64,000 nucleotides of DNA, from NCBI RefSeq assembly GCF_900185725.1, contig NZ_FYAU01000029.1:372001-436000 (forward strand). Direction: 5' to 3'. The translations under genes and the position numbers were made by a program. Below, piece after piece: positions 38,301-44,482 of the stretch; position 1 is the first letter of the stretch, and each line of letters begins with the position of its first letter. The notes under the pieces are model-generated. The model was not told where the DNA came from. It saw only the letters and a list, made by a program, of their open reading frames with translations, and ran no database searches. This DNA is from Stappia sp. TSB10P1A. GTDB taxonomy: Bacteria; Pseudomonadota; Alphaproteobacteria; Rhizobiales; Stappiaceae.

Positions 38301-41300
38301 CAGCGACAGACCGGTGGTTATCGCATTGACGGTGTAGTTGCTGAAATCGATCCGGCCGGAATTGGCGCCGGCCGTGTTGTCGAAGAAGATGCCGTGGACG
38401 ACCGCCTGTCCCGGCGTGCCGGCGGTGAAGGTGCCACCATTGACGGCCTGGATGCCGGCTGTGAACGGATCGGCGTCGAACGTGACGCCCTGGAACATCA
38501 CGCCATTGCCGAAGACCGCCGGATCGAAGGAGGTGGCGTCGCCGAGCAGCGTGTTGTTGGCGAAGTTGGTGACCGTGGCCAGACCGTTGTTGGCGATGAC
38601 GCGCACACCGCTGTCTTCGGTCCGGAACGTCGAATTCGAGATCGAGACAATGGCGCTGTCGTCGCCGCTCGTGGTCACGACGAGGCCGTGCTCGGTCGGT
38701 GTCAGGGTGGCGCCGGAGGCGTCGTGAGTGATGGTCAGGTTGTCGACGGACAGCGTCAGCGAGCGGGTGGCGCCGCTGTCGTTCTGGATGACGTCGAAAC
38801 TGTTGAACGACGTGCCGCTGGCGACGGTGGAGAGCACGCCGCCATTGACCGAGAACGAGCCGTCGAGATTCTGCAGCACCACCGAGGACATGTTGGAATT
38901 GGTGGCATTGACCTGGTCGAGCGTCACGTCGACCGCCATTCCGGCGAGGTTGAGCGCCGCGCCGCCTGTTGCGGAGAGTGTTCCGCCGGTGATGTTGAGG
39001 GTTCCGCCGCCGCTGGCGGTGAGGGCGGCCGCGCCGCTGGTGACGATGTCGAGCCCGCCGGTGAAGGCGATGGTGGAGGCGGTGCCGGCATTGTCGAGGG
39101 TGACGCCGCCGCCGAGCGCGGTGGTGGTGCCGAGGGAGACCTGGCCGCCGAAGGTGACGTTGCTGGTGCCCGTCGCCCCGGAGATGGTGATGCCCGAGGC
39201 GGTGCCGCCGTTGGAGGAGATCGCGCCGAAATGGCTGAAGCTGCCGCCGATGCGGCCGGTGATGGCGACGGCGGTGCCCGACCCGTTGACGATCGAACTG
39301 GCGGCGTCGAAGGAGATCGTCGCATCGCCGCCGCTGACGGCGAGCGCGCTGCCGCCGGCGATGTCGACATTGCTGCCGGTGACGGTGCCGCCGGCGCCCG
39401 ACAGCGACAGGGCGGTGCCGGTCGTGTTGGAGATCGCAAGGTTTGTGAGGGTCACCGCGCCGGTTGTGTTGGCAAGGTCGATGCCGGCGGTGGCGGTGAC
39501 GCCGGTGAGGGTGAGGCCGGCGATGCCGGAGCCGGAGATGGCGTTGCCGGCGGAACTGCCGATGAGGATGTTGCGGATCGCGTTGCCGTTGGCGAGCGAC
39601 AGGGTCGCCACCGCGCCGGAGGAGTTGGTCAGCGTCGCCGCGCCCAGGCCCGTCGGGTCGGTGATGGCGATGCCGCCGGCCGGCAGGTTGGCGCCGGTGA
39701 TGTTGACCGGGATGACGAGGCCGGCCTCGGTGAAGGAGCGGCCCTCGCCGAACGTGTCGATGGTCTGGCCGTCGTCCAGCGTGAAGGTGAGGCCGGCGGT
39801 GTCGATGGCCGAGCCGTCATTGATCAGGATGAAGTTGACGGCGCCGAGGCTGCTGGCCTGGGCGATGGCGGTGGCGATGGAGGCGCGGTTGTCGGCGCTG
39901 GAGCCGTCGCCGGTGCCGGTGGCGGTGGCGGCGACATAGTAGTTGTTGGAGAGGCTGACGGCGAAGTTGAAGCCGCCGGTGAAGGCGGTCGAGCCGAAGG
40001 CATAGGAGCCGTTGCCGGCAACGACGCCGATGCCGTCCAGCGCATAGGTGTTGCCGGAGACGCTGCCGCCGCCGAAGGTGAAGTTCGCGCTGGGGGCCGC
40101 ACCTGCCGCGCCGTTGCTGCCGAGCACGATGCCGGTTTCGACGCCCGAGATGGTGCCGCCATTGGTGATGGTGACCGTCCGGCCGTTCTGCGTGCCGGAG
40201 ATGTCGATGCCGCGCGAGCCGGCCGCATCGGTGCCGGTCACGTCGAGGCTCGCCATCGTCACCGTCGCATCGCCGCCGGCAAGGTTCAGGCCCGTTCCCG
40301 ACCCAAGGCCGGTGATCGCGACGGCGCCGAAGCTGAAGCTGCCGCCGGTGGAGCCCGACAGGTCGATGCCGTTGCCGCCCATGCCCGACAGGGTGGTGGC
40401 GCCGGTGACGGTGAAGCTGCTGCCCGCGCCGAGCGCCAGCGACAGGGCATCGCCGGCCGCGCCGCTGCTGGCGAGGCTGGACAGCGTCACGTCGACCGCC
40501 ATTCCGGCGAGGTTGAGCGCCGCGCCGCCTGTTGCGGAGAGTGTTCCGCCGGTGATGTTGAGGGTTCCGCCGCCGCTGGCGGTGAGGGCGGCCGCGCCGC
40601 TGGTGACGATGTCGAGCCCGCCGGTGAAGGCGATGGTGGAGGCGGTGCCGGCATTGTCGAGGGTGACGCCGCCGCCGAGCGCGGTGGTGGTGCCGAGGGA
40701 GACCTGGCCGCCGAAGGTGACGTTGCTGGTGCCCGTCGCCCCGGAGATGGTGATGCCCGAGGCGGTGCCGCCGTTGGAGGAGATCGCGCCGAAATGGCTG
40801 AAGCTGCCGCCGATGCGGCCGGTGATGGCGACGGCGGTGCCCGACCCGTTGACGATCGAACTGGCGGCGTCGAAGGAGATCGTCGCATCGCCGCCGCTGA
40901 CGGCGAGCGCGCTGCCGCCGGCGATGTCGACATTGCTGCCGGTGACGGTGCCGCCGGCGCCCGACAGCGACAGGGCGGTGCCGGTCGTGTTGGAGATCGC
41001 AAGGTTTGTGAGGGTCACCGCGCCGGTTGTGTTGGCAAGGTCGATGCCGGCGGTGGCGGTGACGCCGGTGAGGGTGAGGCCGGCGATGCCGGAGCCGGAG
41101 ATGGCGTTGCCGGCGGAACTGCCGATGAGGATGTTGCGGATCGCGTTGCCGTTGGCGAGCGACAGGGTCGCCACCGCGCCGGAGGAGTTGGTCAGCGTCG
41201 CCGCGCCCAGGCCCGTCGGGTCGGTGATGGCGATGCCGCCGGCCGGCAGGTTGGCGCCGGTGATGTTGACCGGGATGACGAGGCCGGCCTCGGTGAAGGA

Positions 41301-43619
41301 GCGGCCCTCGCCGAACGTGTCGATGGTCTGGCCGTCGTCCAGCGTGAAGGTGAGGCCGGCGGTGTCGATGGCCGAGCCGTCATTGATCAGGATGAAGTTG
41401 ACGGCGCCGAGGCTGCTGGCCTGGGCGATGGCGGTGGCGATGGAGGCGCGGTTGTCGGCGCTGGAGCCGTCGCCGGTGCCGGTGGCGGTGGCGGCGACAT
41501 AGTAGTTGTTGGAGAGGCTGACGGCGAAGTTGAAGCCGCCGGTGAAGGCGGTCGAGCCGAAGGCATAGGAGCCGTTGCCGGCAACGACGCCGATGCCGTC
41601 CAGCGCATAGGTGTTGCCGGAGACGCTGCCGCCGCCGAAGGTGAAGTTCGCGCTGGGGGCCGCACCTGCCGCGCCGTTGCTGCCGAGCACGATGCCGGTG
41701 TCGACGCCCGAGATGGTGCCGCCATTGGTGATGGTGACCGTCCGGCCGTTCTGCGTGCCGGAGATGTCGATGCCGCGCGAGCCGGCCGCATCGGTGCCGG
41801 TCACGTCGAGGCTCGCCATCGTCACCGTCGCATCGCCGCCGGCAAGGTTCAGGCCCGTCCCCGACCCAAGGCCGGTGATCGCGACGGCGCCTGTCGAGAT
41901 CGTCGCGCCGGTGGTGCCGGTGAGGTCGAACCCGTCGCTGGTCGTGCCCGCGCCGAGGCCGTCGATCACCGTCGTTCCGGTGAAGGCGAAGGACCCGCCG
42001 CCGGTGATCACCACACCGTCATTGCCGGTGTTGGTGGCGGTCAGGTTGCTTACATTGATGACGCCGCCATTGTTGGCGAAGGACAGCGCATCCCCGGTGA
42101 CATTGGAGATGTTGATCGTCGAAAGGCTCGTCGTGCCGCTGTTGTTGGCGATCGAGACGCCGTTGGTGCCGCCGTCGATGGTGATGTTCGAGAGGGTCGC
42201 CGACTGGTTGTTCAGGAAGACCGACGTGCCGGTGATGCCGCTGAAGGTGAGGTTGCTCAGCGAGGCGCCGGTCGCGCCGGTGATGCGCACGCCGTCGACG
42301 GCGTTCTCGATCGCCAGGTTCGACAGCCGGACATTGGCGACGTTGTTACCGGCGATCACCGTCGTGCCGCCCTGCAGCGTCAGTCCCTGGATGAGGACGT
42401 TGTCGGCCAGGGTCACGGTGGTCACGCCGGGATCGCCGTCGATGGTGCCGGCGGTGCCCGAGGTCAGGAAATTCGTGGTGAGGCCGCTGGACAGGCGCAC
42501 GGCGACGCTCTGGCCGCCGCCGACCAGCACCTGGCCGGACTGCAGCGTCACGCCGGAGGTGGTGACGGTGCCGTTGTCGCCGAGCACCACGACGATGCCG
42601 TCGGCGCCGGCGCTGGCGAGCGCGGCGGACAGGCTGGTCGGATCGAGGAAGCCGCCGGTGCCGCCGCCGGTGCTGTCGGCATAGTAGATGCCGCCATAGC
42701 TGCGGCCGGTGGTCGGGTTGACCACCGGAATGGCGGCCTGCGCCGACGAGCGGGTGCGAGTGCCGGCGCGGATGCCCTTGTCGCGGCGCACGCCCTCGCC
42801 CATGCGCTCGCGGATCGGCGTCAGGCGCGAGGCGCGATCGTCTCCGGCCTCGACCCGGCCGGCATAGAGCGGCATGCGGAAGCGCGCCGAAGCGATGGCA
42901 TCCAGCTTGTCGTGCTTGTCATAGACGAGTTCGGCGCCCAGCGTCAGGCGCGAGCCGGACAAGCCGAGCGCGTCGTTGATCCGGTATTCCACGCCGAGGC
43001 GGGCGCCGGTCTCCATCTTGTAGCCGCCGCGGTCGTAGACATAGCCGCCGACATAGGTGCGGAACTGCTGGTCACGGGCAAAGGGCGAATCGAAGAGGGC
43101 GCCGATCTCGCCGGTCAGGCCGTAGAGCAGGGCCTCCTTCCGTTCGACCAGGGCGCGCTGCTCGACGAGCTGGTTGTTGACGATGTCGACGCCGGTGGCG
43201 ACGGTGCGGCTGGCAAGTTCGGTCGCGCCGCCCAGCGGGATATGCGCGTTGAGCCGCAGGTCGAAGATGGAGGTGAAGGCCTCGAGGCCCAACGTGGCGC
43301 CGAGGTGGTACTTGCTGTTCTCGGTACGGACCACATCGACGAAGGCATTGGCGCCGAGCACCAGATCGTCGGCGACCAGTTCGCGGATGCCGAAGCCGAC
43401 CGACATCGACCCTCGGGCATTCTCGCCATAGTCGAGGCGCAGGTCGAGGAAGACCAGGCTGTCGCCGTCCTGTCCGACGGGCATGAAGCCTTCGAGGAAG
43501 GCGGCCGATTCCGAACCGGCCTGGGCGCCGAGTTCACCCCACGCGCCCCAGTAGCGATCGATCTGGGGCGCCGCATCCTGGGCCGCCGCCGATCCGGCTC
43601 CGGCAAGCAGGGCGGCCAC
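29358..43619 (-). CDS. Giant inverse autotransporter with beta-helical passenger
   Basis: The gene encodes 4753 aa from GTG 43619. The frame stays open upstream and completes a signal peptide from an ATT at 43688 (SD GGGAGGGGG); the signal ends near SAAAQD. Residues ~18-265 look like the intimin/invasin-type N-terminal beta-barrel (FLEGFMPVGQDGDSLVFLDL, VLGANAFVDVV, YHLGATLGLEAF, FDLRLNAHIPLGG), which would sit in the outer membrane and export the C-terminal part. The rest is a G/T/S/A/N-rich right-handed beta-helix of six modules. Each module opens with a YYV-like strand, a Gly-rich turn and an IILIDNG-type strand, near residues 310, 705, 1226, 2105, 2748 and 4366. Only two cysteines were found, both near the C-terminus. 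It is probably a surface adhesin or biofilm protein. A beta-helix passenger behind this barrel type is unusual; most carry Ig-like domains. Confidence 0.85.
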   Translation of the reverse strand: MAALLAGAGSAAAQDAAPQIDRYWGAWGELGAQAGSESAAFLEGFMPVGQDGDSLVFLDLRLDYGENARGSMSVGFGIRELVADDLVLGANAFVDVVRTENSKYHLGATLGLEAFTSIFDLRLNAHIPLGGATELASRTVATGVDIVNNQLVEQRALVERKEALLYGLTGEIGALFDSPFARDQQFRTYVGGYVYDRGGYKMETGARLGVEYRINDALGLSGSRLTLGAELVYDKHDKLDAIASARFRMPLYAGRVEAGDDRASRLTPIRERMGEGVRRDKGIRAGTRTRSSAQAAIPVVNPTTGRSYGGIYYADSTGGGTGGFLDPTSLSAALASAGADGIVVVLGDNGTVTTSGVTLQSGQVLVGGGQSVAVRLSSGLTTNFLTSGTAGTIDGDPGVTTVTLADNVLIQGLTLQGGTTVIAGNNVANVRLSNLAIENAVDGVRITGATGASLSNLTFSGITGTSVFLNNQSATLSNITIDGGTNGVSIANNSGTTSLSTINISNVTGDALSFANNGGVINVSNLTATNTGNDGVVITGGGSFAFTGTTVIDGLGAGTTSDGFDLTGTTGATISTGAVAITGLGSGTGLNLAGGDATVTMASLDVTGTDAAGSRGIDISGTQNGRTVTITNGGTISGVDTGIVLGSNGAAGAAPSANFTFGGGSVSGNTYALDGIGVVAGNGSYAFGSTAFTGGFNFAVSLSNNYYVAATATGTGDGSSADNRASIATAIAQASSLGAVNFILINDGSAIDTAGLTFTLDDGQTIDTFGEGRSFTEAGLVIPVNITGANLPAGGIAITDPTGLGAATLTNSSGAVATLSLANGNAIRNILIGSSAGNAISGSGIAGLTLTGVTATAGIDLANTTGAVTLTNLAISNTTGTALSLSGAGGTVTGSNVDIAGGSALAVSGGDATISFDAASSIVNGSGTAVAITGRIGGSFSHFGAISSNGGTASGITISGATGTSNVTFGGQVSLGTTTALGGGVTLDNAGTASTIAFTGGLDIVTSGAAALTASGGGTLNITGGTLSATGGAALNLAGMAVDVTLSSLASSGAAGDALSLALGAGSSFTVTGATTLSGMGGNGIDLSGSTGGSFSFGAVAITGLGSGTGLNLAGGDATVTMASLDVTGTDAAGSRGIDISGTQNGRTVTITNGGTISGVETGIVLGSNGAAGAAPSANFTFGGGSVSGNTYALDGIGVVAGNGSYAFGSTAFTGGFNFAVSLSNNYYVAATATGTGDGSSADNRASIATAIAQASSLGAVNFILINDGSAIDTAGLTFTLDDGQTIDTFGEGRSFTEAGLVIPVNITGANLPAGGIAITDPTGLGAATLTNSSGAVATLSLANGNAIRNILIGSSAGNAISGSGIAGLTLTGVTATAGIDLANTTGAVTLTNLAISNTTGTALSLSGAGGTVTGSNVDIAGGSALAVSGGDATISFDAASSIVNGSGTAVAITGRIGGSFSHFGAISSNGGTASGITISGATGTSNVTFGGQVSLGTTTALGGGVTLDNAGTASTIAFTGGLDIVTSGAAALTASGGGTLNITGGTLSATGGAALNLAGMAVDVTLDQVNATNSNMSSVVLQNLDGSFSVNGGVLSTVASGTSFNSFDVIQNDSGATRSLTLSVDNLTITHDASGATLTPTEHGLVVTTSGDDSAIVSISNSTFRTEDSGVRVIANNGLATVTNFANNTLLGDATSFDPAVFGNGVMFQGVTFDADPFTAGIQAVNGGTFTAGTPGQAVVHGIFFDNTAGANSGRIDFSNYTVNAITTGLSLGSGNPGLTVGIADGDISAGTVRLGSGSGVANGDITLSSLTLSSGLSANQYAGSFSVTGATTITAPETFLDLGGGNFLRTTTTAVSVASSSAAFSFDTLTIGTSGASNVSTGGATVGIDLSSNSGTFTVGGTTTISNTAEDAIRITSTSGAISFGQTVISNPFAAFIPAGSPLNAREARSAAVDISGTIDGNISFASLDIALNSGDSTGLEMTGATLNAAVTAGDFDVTGNGSAGTIAVDLRGALGGGTVQLGDTVAGGQSSSIAGVHTGVFLDNTTNLAFTFGDGEDTTDTGSSISATVAIDAGSAPVAGTYNFRDIAFQTSPGNGFGLGRVYFVDADGAVGGGDGSGSDASNPMTLAAAEAAIAAGDIIVLIDNGMAISTAGSNANDTLNLLDNVQLLSFGDGAGGSQALAVNITAPPTILLSAAGLTIADPTGNGAATLTTTAGNDVITLASTGNRISGVILEGGGTTTTAIRTSGTSTGLTVDQSIIRNFSGFGISIGTSVGTAISNSSFSGNAGDITLGSASGTTLSNLVSTGATGTSLSLSGTSGTTALSNLSITTASGGRGLLFTNAGGTVTGTNVDISGGSAIRIFGGNAAYSFDAGSTWDLTGATSGTSVELQDLAGGSFAHAGSVSASGTGVAGLTASGASGAHSVSFTGTVDFGTISNRVSVGILINNNGQAADYTFADLDVASFGGLALSVQNGGTIGIGGGTLSSLDSETVSLANTGIGAGGITLTSIDSSDVGAAPAIGLDTVSGGAFTVTGTTTISGTLGAGIQITGTSSAVGFGTTNIATSSGFGLLLDGNSGTLGFGDTTIAMSGSSGRAIRATGANGAITFGDVDITGVGASGTGLDLSGGTFDGQITFATLDITGTGAAGSRGINLTGYTNSQNVVTTGASTIQNVQFGVDLTNADIADGVRFQFGDGSAPVASTIDTSAVGGNVAIVTTGLTATGEYNFEDVDFGTSNVANLQGVSYYVVGTDGSVGPGAGSFLTPGTIAGAEASGASAIILVDNSRTGGDDGTSNLIDAVVQGDGTLNLAGGQVLIAMIGGETFDLATLGLSAGGAPASLRLTGINTGTSVTASDPAIDSVRPILTTSGANNTVELAGNATLQNVIIANAGSGAGILASYGAGSDAVIRSSTIGGGTGAYAFDVATTAGSSTVLLDGVTLNGGLRLDGTAGGSLAFSTSGSNTITSSQTAALTLATVVAGGNIGFDQITSTGDAAGMRLDGVSGTGSITIQNAAFTRSGTATADVVALADLTTSGALTIADLDIGSTSTQTFVGLGTSGTTTTTLNIGTGANGVVINNTGLGMVFTGSHGTVNVGTAGTGLQIASRGTAVTFASDSTGTFALGHAGATSALTATPAAGPAFGIAYAGSDAVVTATNIDINGTGSDAGAHGIFIQDDDGVGSFTLTGTNTIDATGGDGVFIQNANATISGLTLGASSQISGGGIRIANSNAIANTVSLSDITMGSGGNGDTGDIAGSGLVVSSAGAGTLTVNLTGTNVIRSTGTALQVAETGAGTANNLLLSIDNTTFETGSSAATVSVIGQNVSTTASSIGIRSFANNTVIGNGTGGGIRFEKVDFDSDGAGAAVAAGTLNVGQGTGNRVAGNGLSLIDTTGELGFTTLNIFNDGGTGLEVDTKTNGFNTVFTLNGGGSGTVDTTNGTALFLDPLTMNLTFGTVNSTNASGSGVYVEGGNATAAGNNALTIGTLNVTNSTNAGLLITNSVGTFSIGATVINNAGTAGGGVDIDVTNGDTLNLTFTGDLAITTSSGTGLDVQSSGGSTVTLRTAAAATTSITTDTGRLINAENLLAGVGGINFDTLTASGTVAGHAISLDLDAGAFSGGTLSVAGTTGGHGVLLGGTGGTVAFDSATIANVANSFFGVSSTHAGTVTFTTVGISGSQNGIYTYGDGAVSVNGGTVNVAGGRGVWINGGGGAISIAAAITQSGVGEAVYVVSRTGSTAALSGDITFTGSGATGINVESNTGGTITFSGLGTLATGANTAVRLLNNTGATVNFTGALDIDTTSGAGFSASGGGTITVSNSANTIDTATGQAILIDGMTIGASGVAFNTVTQTGTSTSDVIQLTSVGGAGTFSVATSSINRTTGSGLRVFGSSAAVSLGTFDLGSASNADNAAYGIHLNDNSGSFTVTGNVNIINPTLRGVNITDAQASFIANFQGQTEVRNSTNASATVGAGFVLLGNHSSSSVTFANLVYNDEQRGAGAAGGRALVSNGGTLAIATGSLVTNNALGNDTYAVDISGTTAGAGGINFGNVTIDHDDSGESGGGLRLIDNTGSFTFGSINRIATNNGAGILASNTGTLNIGTTSAGSIEANNRAALDISSTTLNLTATNVSSTNSTGTGMAFNTIGGTVNLTGNITLTGSASTGLSIANSAANAAFTFSGSNNTISSGAQTGISLSGNNATSTVSFTTGTLAITTTSGVAIQGAGTNGTVSFNDVDVTGLTSGTGLRLTSTYRGAMTFNTLDITGTGGVGSKGIDLAGYANNADVVIANPSAIHNVQTGIDLTNANIADGVRFQYGDGSAPVASTIDTTGFAVVTTGMAATGTFDLEDVAFGSILGTTDISNLQGGASYFVVGSSQTSGAGTFADPGTLAEALASGQDIIVLIDETANTTQDTINLGSGSLTLPDGRGLISLANGQSVDVTTLGFAGGGGAPANLLLTGISGGSAVITATGGTIDSVRPILTSSNATATVLLGGSAAFYQVEIVNTGAAGAQPAAAIRGVFAAGSHTLRLQNSTLRGNGTGTQVVLDINATGGEVAFNVTGNTFHRSNNGGYLSRFQTSSGGSLQGTISGNTMSSSATVNAIYIGVASGNNALTIQNNTITLSNGAGIAAQLDGSTARLDLAILGNTISANSGNSVQVENLGSGSATVCVNIANNTFTTTPSDYFDIVIANTATFHVQGLGATDATAPDFDPNSQPVETYLSGQQTSAPSGTIVNPYTSTQPFTAGTCNLPTGP
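38920..40328 (-). repeat. 1409-bp direct repeat inside the adhesin gene, copy A
   Basis: The segment matches 40483-41891 base for base apart from two substitutions I could find: t/g at the GV(E/D)TGIV codon, and a silent t/c near the right end. It encodes about 470 residues, one beta-helix module. Confidence 0.92.
40483..41891 (-). repeat. 1409-bp direct repeat inside the adhesin gene, copy B
   Basis: This is the N-terminal-side partner of copy A, offset by exactly 1563 bp (521 codons). A 154-bp non-duplicated stretch (40329-40482) separates the copies. The offset is a multiple of three, so the frame is kept. Confidence 0.92.
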
Positions 43620-43972
43620 GCAGGATGTGGACAGCAGTTCGCGACCGGGCCCTGCGCGAAAACGGCTATGAGGAAAACGGTAGGAAATGGCCCCCTCCCA
43701 AGGTGCACGTCAACGCCTGCAAGCAATAAAAGGCACGCCAGAAATAATGGTGCGTGCACCTGCCACTTTCACCACCTTTAAGGGATATGCAATCGTCGCT
43801 ACACGCCATGGGTGGGTGCGGTAAGGATTCCTTAATCCCTGTTGCCGGCGGGTGACACTTGCAACGACTGCCGTTACAGGCGCGTTATGAGGTGCATCGG
43901 GCGGTGGATGCACCCTCGTGCCGGGGTCTGCCGGTGCAACGTCGATGCCGCAAACTTGTCTGGGAGGATCGC
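43620..43972. other. Divergent region between adhesin and allA genes
   Basis: The left ~70 nt (to 43688) probably encode the adhesin signal peptide from an ATT start. About 43715-43860 is AT-richer and should hold both promoters, and it includes AAGGATTCCTT palindromic words near 43825. An inverted repeat follows at 43891-43914. Confidence 0.55.
43891..43914. promoter_or_regulatory. Inverted repeat upstream of allA
   Basis: GGTGCATC and GATGCACC form perfect 8-bp arms with an 8-nt loop, about 60 nt before the TTG start of allA. It could be an operator or a leader hairpin. Confidence 0.45.
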
Positions 43973-44464
43973 TTGAGCCATCTGCTGACGCCGGAGCCGC
44001 TGACCCGTGAGGCCTTTGCGCCCTTTGGCGAGGTGATCGAGGCCCGTCATGAGGCAAGCCACCTCATCAACGGGGGGCGCACCCGCCGGTTTCACGCCCT
44101 TGCCGAGGCCGATTCCGGCCCGGACGGCAAGCCGATCCTCTCGATTTTCCGGGGGACGCCGTGGCCGAGCCCCGTCACCGTGCGGATGCTGGAGCGCCAT
44201 CCCCTGGGCAGCCAGGCTTTCGTGCCGATGCAGGATCATCCGTGGCTGGTGGTCGTCGCCAGCCACGCGCGCCCCGGCGATTGCCGCTGCTTTCTGGCGC
44301 GGGGCGACCAGGGCGTCCAGATCGCCCGGGGCGTCTGGCATCACCCGCTGCTGGTGCTCCAGCCGGTGCAGGACTTCCTGGTCGTCGACCGCAGCGGTCC
44401 CGGCGTCAATCTGGAGGAAGTGTTCTTCCCCGAGGACGAGGGCGTGGTCATCGCCCCTGTGTGA
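43973..44464 (+). CDS. allA: Ureidoglycolate lyase
   Basis: The 163-aa cupin-like enzyme splits ureidoglycolate into glyoxylate and urea in purine/allantoin catabolism. The start is TTG 43973 with GGAGG five bases upstream; the frame extends upstream without similarity. LTREAFAPFGEVIEA is the typical N-terminus. FRGTPWPSPVTVRMLERHPLGSQAFVPM, then GVWHHPLLVL, form the conserved barrel and active-site region. No other allantoin genes adjoin, so it stands alone beside a TRAP transporter encoded convergently. Confidence 0.92.
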   Translation: MSHLLTPEPLTREAFAPFGEVIEARHEASHLINGGRTRRFHALAEADSGPDGKPILSIFRGTPWPSPVTVRMLERHPLGSQAFVPMQDHPWLVVVASHARPGDCRCFLARGDQGVQIARGVWHHPLLVLQPVQDFLVVDRSGPGVNLEEVFFPEDEGVVIAPV

Positions 44465-44482
44465 GTGCCTGCCGAGACGTGT

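Noticed and set aside
38920-41891. Long direct repeat considered as a transposon or insertion
   Set aside because: It lacks terminal inverted repeats and a transposase, and it codes in frame for beta-helix modules. Tandem duplication explains it.
43115-43759. Minus-strand frame from ATG 43759 with a hydrophobic, signal-like start just upstream of the adhesin
   Set aside because: It continues out of frame with the adhesin barrel into Pro/Arg/Ser-rich nonsense. Joining it would need a frameshift, while the in-frame upstream codons already form a signal peptide.
29202-43781. Very long plus-strand open frames opposite the adhesin gene (over 5 kb each at 29202-34349 and 38394-43781)
   Set aside because: Composition is Arg/Gly/Ala/Asp-rich with no motif or signal. 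They arise because the repetitive GC-rich codons of the adhesin give no stops on the other strand.
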